Below are positions 61,124 to 64,000 of a DNA stretch of 64,000 nucleotides, piece by piece (the first letter of the stretch is position 1; each line of letters opens with the position of its first letter). The position numbers were made by a program, and so were the translations under genes. The notes beneath the pieces are model-generated. The model was not told the origin of the DNA and did not search any database. It saw only the letters and a list, made by a program, of their open reading frames with translations. This DNA comes from UBA6059 sp040222235 (GTDB lineage Bacteria; Bacteroidota; Bacteroidia; Cytophagales; Cyclobacteriaceae), in contig JAVKDO010000147.1 in assembly GCA_040222235.1 (NCBI GenBank), positions 1-64,000 on the forward strand, read 5' to 3'.

Positions 61124-62600
61124 GGGGGGTAAGAAGAAAGACTTTGAGTCGATATGGGCGGATAGATTTGCTGAGGCTGAGACCGCACCTGCTGCACATG
61201 TTTGGAAGAATATCAGCGGCGAGCTAGCCAATCAGCAAGTAGGATCTTATAAGAAACGTGCGTTCTATTATCAGTGGGCAGCTGCTGCTTCCCTATTTAT
61301 TGCGCTAGTACTAGGAGCACTCTACTTTACCACAGGCCCTACAGAAAAGAAGAATGATCAAATAGCTGAAGCGCCGGTGGTCATTGAGAAGAATCCCAGC
61401 TCAACAGCTACGACTAAACCTACTAAGGACAGCAATCAACTTAGAAATACTAACCCGAGTACCTCCATTGCTTCAACCAATGAGGGCTTGAAGTCGAATG
61501 ACAATCTGAGAGACGAAGACGATGCGTCTAATGAACTACTATCTGACGATAGTGCCGAACCATCAGTAAGCAACGAACTGCCAATTGGGAATTCGACCTT
61601 TCTATCTGAGACTCCTCAGGAAAATGATGAAAGTAAGGATCAAGTAATTCGCCTGAGTTCGATGGAAGTTGGCGAACAGGATGACTTATTTATTCTCTCT
61701 CATCAGATTGCCAAAAGTACTCAAGCGCAATGGCTAGCTCAAGTCACAGCCACTCCTGATATAATCTACGGAGTGCCTATATATGGTAGTGCTAGGCAGG
61801 AAAAGGAGGAAAATAACAACCAATCTCTTTGGGCGGGTATTAATATTGGCTCTGGAAATTTTGACCCCAACTATGGTTCTCCAGTGGAGGAGGTGTCAGC
61901 CCTTAGGCAAGCACAAGTTGATTTACTTGATCCTAATCAAAATGATGCCGAATCCTTTGTACCTCCCGCACTCGACGTACAGAATGCGGGTCTTCCCCTT
62001 AGAGAAGAGAGTAGATCGGGTCCGTCGTTGGCCGTAGGAATAGACGTTGGTAAGTCTATTGGGAAGCGTTGGGTACTACAAAGTGGACTAGCTTATGGTA
62101 GATATAGAGTCAACTCTAATACTAATCTTGTTTTCAGTACTGCAAATCAACAAGCCGCACCACTGTCTTTTCAAAACCGTGAGGCTTTGTTTTCTGAGGA
62201 AGCAGTTACAGTGACTAGTGAGAGTGTAGAGGTTGATAATAACTTTCAGTTGTTGTCAATACCAGTTAAAGCAGGGTTCGTATTAATTGATAAAAAGTTT
62301 AATGTGCTACTCAATGCTGGTTTGGCTGGTGATATATACTTAGGGAATAATCTGAATGTCCCTGGGGAAGAATTTGCAAGCTATAGCATAGATCCGGGTG
62401 TCGACTCACCTTACCGACGTATCCATCTCAATGGACTTACAAGTGTACAATTGGGATACCAAATACAGGATAACTATTACTTAAGCCTTGAGCCTAGCTA
62501 CCGCAGGGCTATTTCAGACTTTGCCAAAACCGGTAATAGTTTTTCAAGTCGTCCTTCCAGTTGGGGGTTAGTCTTAGGCTTTAGATATTTGTTCAGATAG
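61110..62600 (+). CDS. Putative anti-sigma/outer-membrane-barrel-like envelope protein with LRQAQV motif
   Basis: This 496-residue protein has a short charged N-terminal part (residues 1-50, FESIWADRFAEAETAPAAHV), one helix (about 51-70, YQWAAAASLFIALVLGALYF), a 150-residue low-complexity linker rich in Asn, Ser, Asp and Glu, and a beta-rich C-terminal domain (about 300-496) ending GFRYLFR, like outer-membrane barrels. ALRQAQVDLLD (264-274) lies in the linker just before the barrel. The order of sigma gene then this gene, with a 14-nt overlap, suggests that the N-terminus holds the ECF factor. A single chain spanning the inner membrane and possibly ending in the outer membrane is unusual. The family was not recognised with certainty. 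Confidence 0.72.
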   Translation: MEGSKGGKKKDFESIWADRFAEAETAPAAHVWKNISGELANQQVGSYKKRAFYYQWAAAASLFIALVLGALYFTTGPTEKKNDQIAEAPVVIEKNPSSTATTKPTKDSNQLRNTNPSTSIASTNEGLKSNDNLRDEDDASNELLSDDSAEPSVSNELPIGNSTFLSETPQENDESKDQVIRLSSMEVGEQDDLFILSHQIAKSTQAQWLAQVTATPDIIYGVPIYGSARQEKEENNNQSLWAGINIGSGNFDPNYGSPVEEVSALRQAQVDLLDPNQNDAESFVPPALDVQNAGLPLREESRSGPSLAVGIDVGKSIGKRWVLQSGLAYGRYRVNSNTNLVFSTANQQAAPLSFQNREALFSEEAVTVTSESVEVDNNFQLLSIPVKAGFVLIDKKFNVLLNAGLAGDIYLGNNLNVPGEEFASYSIDPGVDSPYRRIHLNGLTSVQLGYQIQDNYYLSLEPSYRRAISDFAKTGNSFSSRPSSWGLVLGFRYLFR

Positions 62601-62654
62601 TTCCAACCAAAATAGTTGAGAGAGGGTCTTTGGACAGTTAATAAACGTTATGCT

Positions 62655-63986
62655 ATGAATACTAAAACTTCTACTACAGATCAAGAAAAAAAGGAATTGG
62701 GTCGCATGACCCTACTTACCTTACTGATTATCCTCATGCTGGCATTTTTAGGCTTTGGGTGCGAGGATAAGTGTGAAGAATTTAGGTCCTACGTGATCCA
62801 GGATCCAGTCTATGAAACGACCGCTGCACTAAGAGATCAGGTCGAGTTCATTGCGCCAGAGGAGATTCACCTACCTGGAAAAATCTATCTACTCGGTCAA
62901 TATCTCTTTATCAACGAAGTAGGCAAGGGCATTCATGTCATTGACAATCTAGATCCTGCGCGACCTACGCCACTTGGCTTTATCAACATTCCGGGCAACT
63001 ATGATATGGCAGGAAAAGGTGAGTTTCTGTATGCTGACAGCTATGTTGATCTAGTGGTCTTTGATATATCCAATATAGATAATATCAGAGAGGTAAATCG
63101 TGTAGGAGGGGTATTTGAAAACTACTATAGCGCCTATGGCTATTTTGATTCAAGCGTGGGCGTATTGGTTGACTATGAAGAACGCTTAATTGAAGAGTTT
63201 GTGGAAACGAATTGTGGCTTTAATGGATGGGGTAGCGACGACAGCTTTGCCAGCGCGGATACTGGCCCTCTTCGACAGGCGCAGGTTAGCTTTCTGAACG
63301 CTTCGACACCTACATCGGCAGGTGTGGGCGGCTCTATGGCACGATTTACTGTCTCTGGAGATAATCTATACACTGTAGACTTGAGTACACTTAGGACCTT
63401 CGATATTAGTGATATCGATGATCCTGTAGCGGGAGTGACCAACGAGATCACTTGGGGTGTGGAGACGATATTCCCTTATGAGGATAAGCTCTTCTTAGGC
63501 GCACAGAATGGCATGCACATATTCAGTGTCTCCAATCCCAACTCTCCCACATTCCTATCTACCTATGAGCATATTACTAGCTGCGATCCGGTTGTTGTAC
63601 AAGATGATATTGCTTACGTGACACTACGCGGAGGCACAGAGTGCAATGGTTTCACCAATCAGCTAGAGGTAATAGATGTAGCCAATCCATCACATCCCCA
63701 ATTGCTCGAAGTGTATCCTATGCTCAACCCGCATGGTCTTGGTATTGACGGTAGTTGTCTCTTTGTCTGCGAAGGTGAATTTGGACTGAAGATGTTTGAT
63801 GCCGAGGATATCACTACTATCGGTCAAAATCTCACGGAGCATTTTGAGGGCTTTCACGCGTATGATGTGATCCCATTGGATGGTCTACTTATGCTTATTG
63901 GCAATGATGGCTTGTATCAGTATACCTATGATTGCGAGGTAGGGGAGATACAGCAGCTCAGCGCCATACCCATATTGCCTCTTTGA
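62655..63986 (+). CDS. LVIVD-repeat beta-propeller lipoprotein with LRQAQV motif
   Basis: 443 residues. The hydrophobic signal MTLLTLLIILMLAFLGFGC (from residue 18) ends in a lipid Cys, and an EDKC motif follows. The rest is made of LVIVD-type blades: GKGIHVIDNLDPARPTPLGF, LVVFDISNIDNIREV, LRTFDISDIDDPVAGV, MHIFSVSNPNSPTFLS and LEVIDVANPSHPQLLE, together a six- or seven-bladed propeller. PLRQAQVSFLN (205-215) interrupts the sequence between blades in a variable loop. ATG at 62655 is used; TTG at 62616 is earlier, and ATG at 62706 would begin exactly at the signal. It ends the ECF sigma operon. The partner or ligand is unknown. Confidence 0.82.
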   Translation: MNTKTSTTDQEKKELGRMTLLTLLIILMLAFLGFGCEDKCEEFRSYVIQDPVYETTAALRDQVEFIAPEEIHLPGKIYLLGQYLFINEVGKGIHVIDNLDPARPTPLGFINIPGNYDMAGKGEFLYADSYVDLVVFDISNIDNIREVNRVGGVFENYYSAYGYFDSSVGVLVDYEERLIEEFVETNCGFNGWGSDDSFASADTGPLRQAQVSFLNASTPTSAGVGGSMARFTVSGDNLYTVDLSTLRTFDISDIDDPVAGVTNEITWGVETIFPYEDKLFLGAQNGMHIFSVSNPNSPTFLSTYEHITSCDPVVVQDDIAYVTLRGGTECNGFTNQLEVIDVANPSHPQLLEVYPMLNPHGLGIDGSCLFVCEGEFGLKMFDAEDITTIGQNLTEHFEGFHAYDVIPLDGLLMLIGNDGLYQYTYDCEVGEIQQLSAIPILPL

Positions 63987-64000
63987 TATGAGGGATAGCT

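Overview
The window comes from a chromosome of the phylum Bacteroidota, most likely a marine or soil member of the Cytophagales. The evidence is the gene content: a type IX secretion (T9SS) C-terminal sorting domain, DUF5103 and DUF5686 envelope proteins, an S24/XRE regulator of the Bacteroidota kind, an ECF sigma factor next to an envelope protein, and a Rcp1-like receiver. The promoters agree. Those of gap and tRNA-Glu both fit TTG-N19-TAnnTTTG, the signal known for the Bacteroidota primary sigma factor. Shine-Dalgarno sequences are nearly absent; the clear exception is infC, which starts with ATC. No rRNA, intact IS element, prophage or CRISPR array was seen.

Layout. 1-3.4 kb: a sulfotransferase, a two-gene polysaccharide-type ABC exporter and a crotonase-fold enzyme. 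3.5-5.2 kb: a DoxX protein behind a nested palindrome, and a membrane-bound class III nucleotide cyclase. 5.4-16.9 kb: one long, tightly packed operon for pyruvate oxidation and ion-coupled electron transfer. It encodes a NifJ-type pyruvate oxidoreductase, a dihydroorotate-dehydrogenase-like protein, flavodoxin, an undescribed kinase-fold protein, RseC and the complete Rnf complex (rnfBCDGEA). The NifJ protein has lost its two-cluster ferredoxin domain. 17.2-18.9 kb: tRNA-Arg(TCG), a small GIY-YIG nuclease gene, a broken copy of the 5' half of the same tRNA, and sucC. This looks like a nuclease element that entered the anticodon loop and restored the tRNA by carrying a replacement 5' half.

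19-24.8 kb: a signalling cluster of two sensor kinases, two response regulators and a SiaC-like phosphoprotein. 24.9-29.8 kb: a LolD-type ATPase, an EamA exporter, the NAD salvage pair pncB-pncA, gap and tRNA-Glu. 29.9-40.4 kb: a 2145-residue secreted pappalysin-type metalloprotease homologue, a small protein with an S24 repressor-like regulator, and a DUF5686 outer-membrane protein. 40.4-47 kb: a TPR lipoprotein, thrS-infC-rpmI-rplT, an S66 carboxypeptidase and lysA. 47-53 kb: MITE-like repeats, a P1 peptidase with an NhaC antiporter, an NlpC/P60 lipoprotein, a DUF4136 lipoprotein and a cytochrome c. 53.6-64 kb: a large Ala/Asp-rich lipoprotein with an outer-membrane barrel, ychF, a solitary Cas6, a T9SS-associated DUF5103 protein, and an ECF sigma operon ending in a beta-propeller lipoprotein.

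Three otherwise unrelated envelope proteins (starting at 53595, 61110 and 62655) share the peptide LRQAQV in a nearly identical surrounding, with different synonymous codons. This and the tRNA/GIY-YIG arrangement are the strongest unexplained signals. The ferredoxin-less NifJ, the kinase-fold protein of the Rnf operon and the solitary Cas6 follow.
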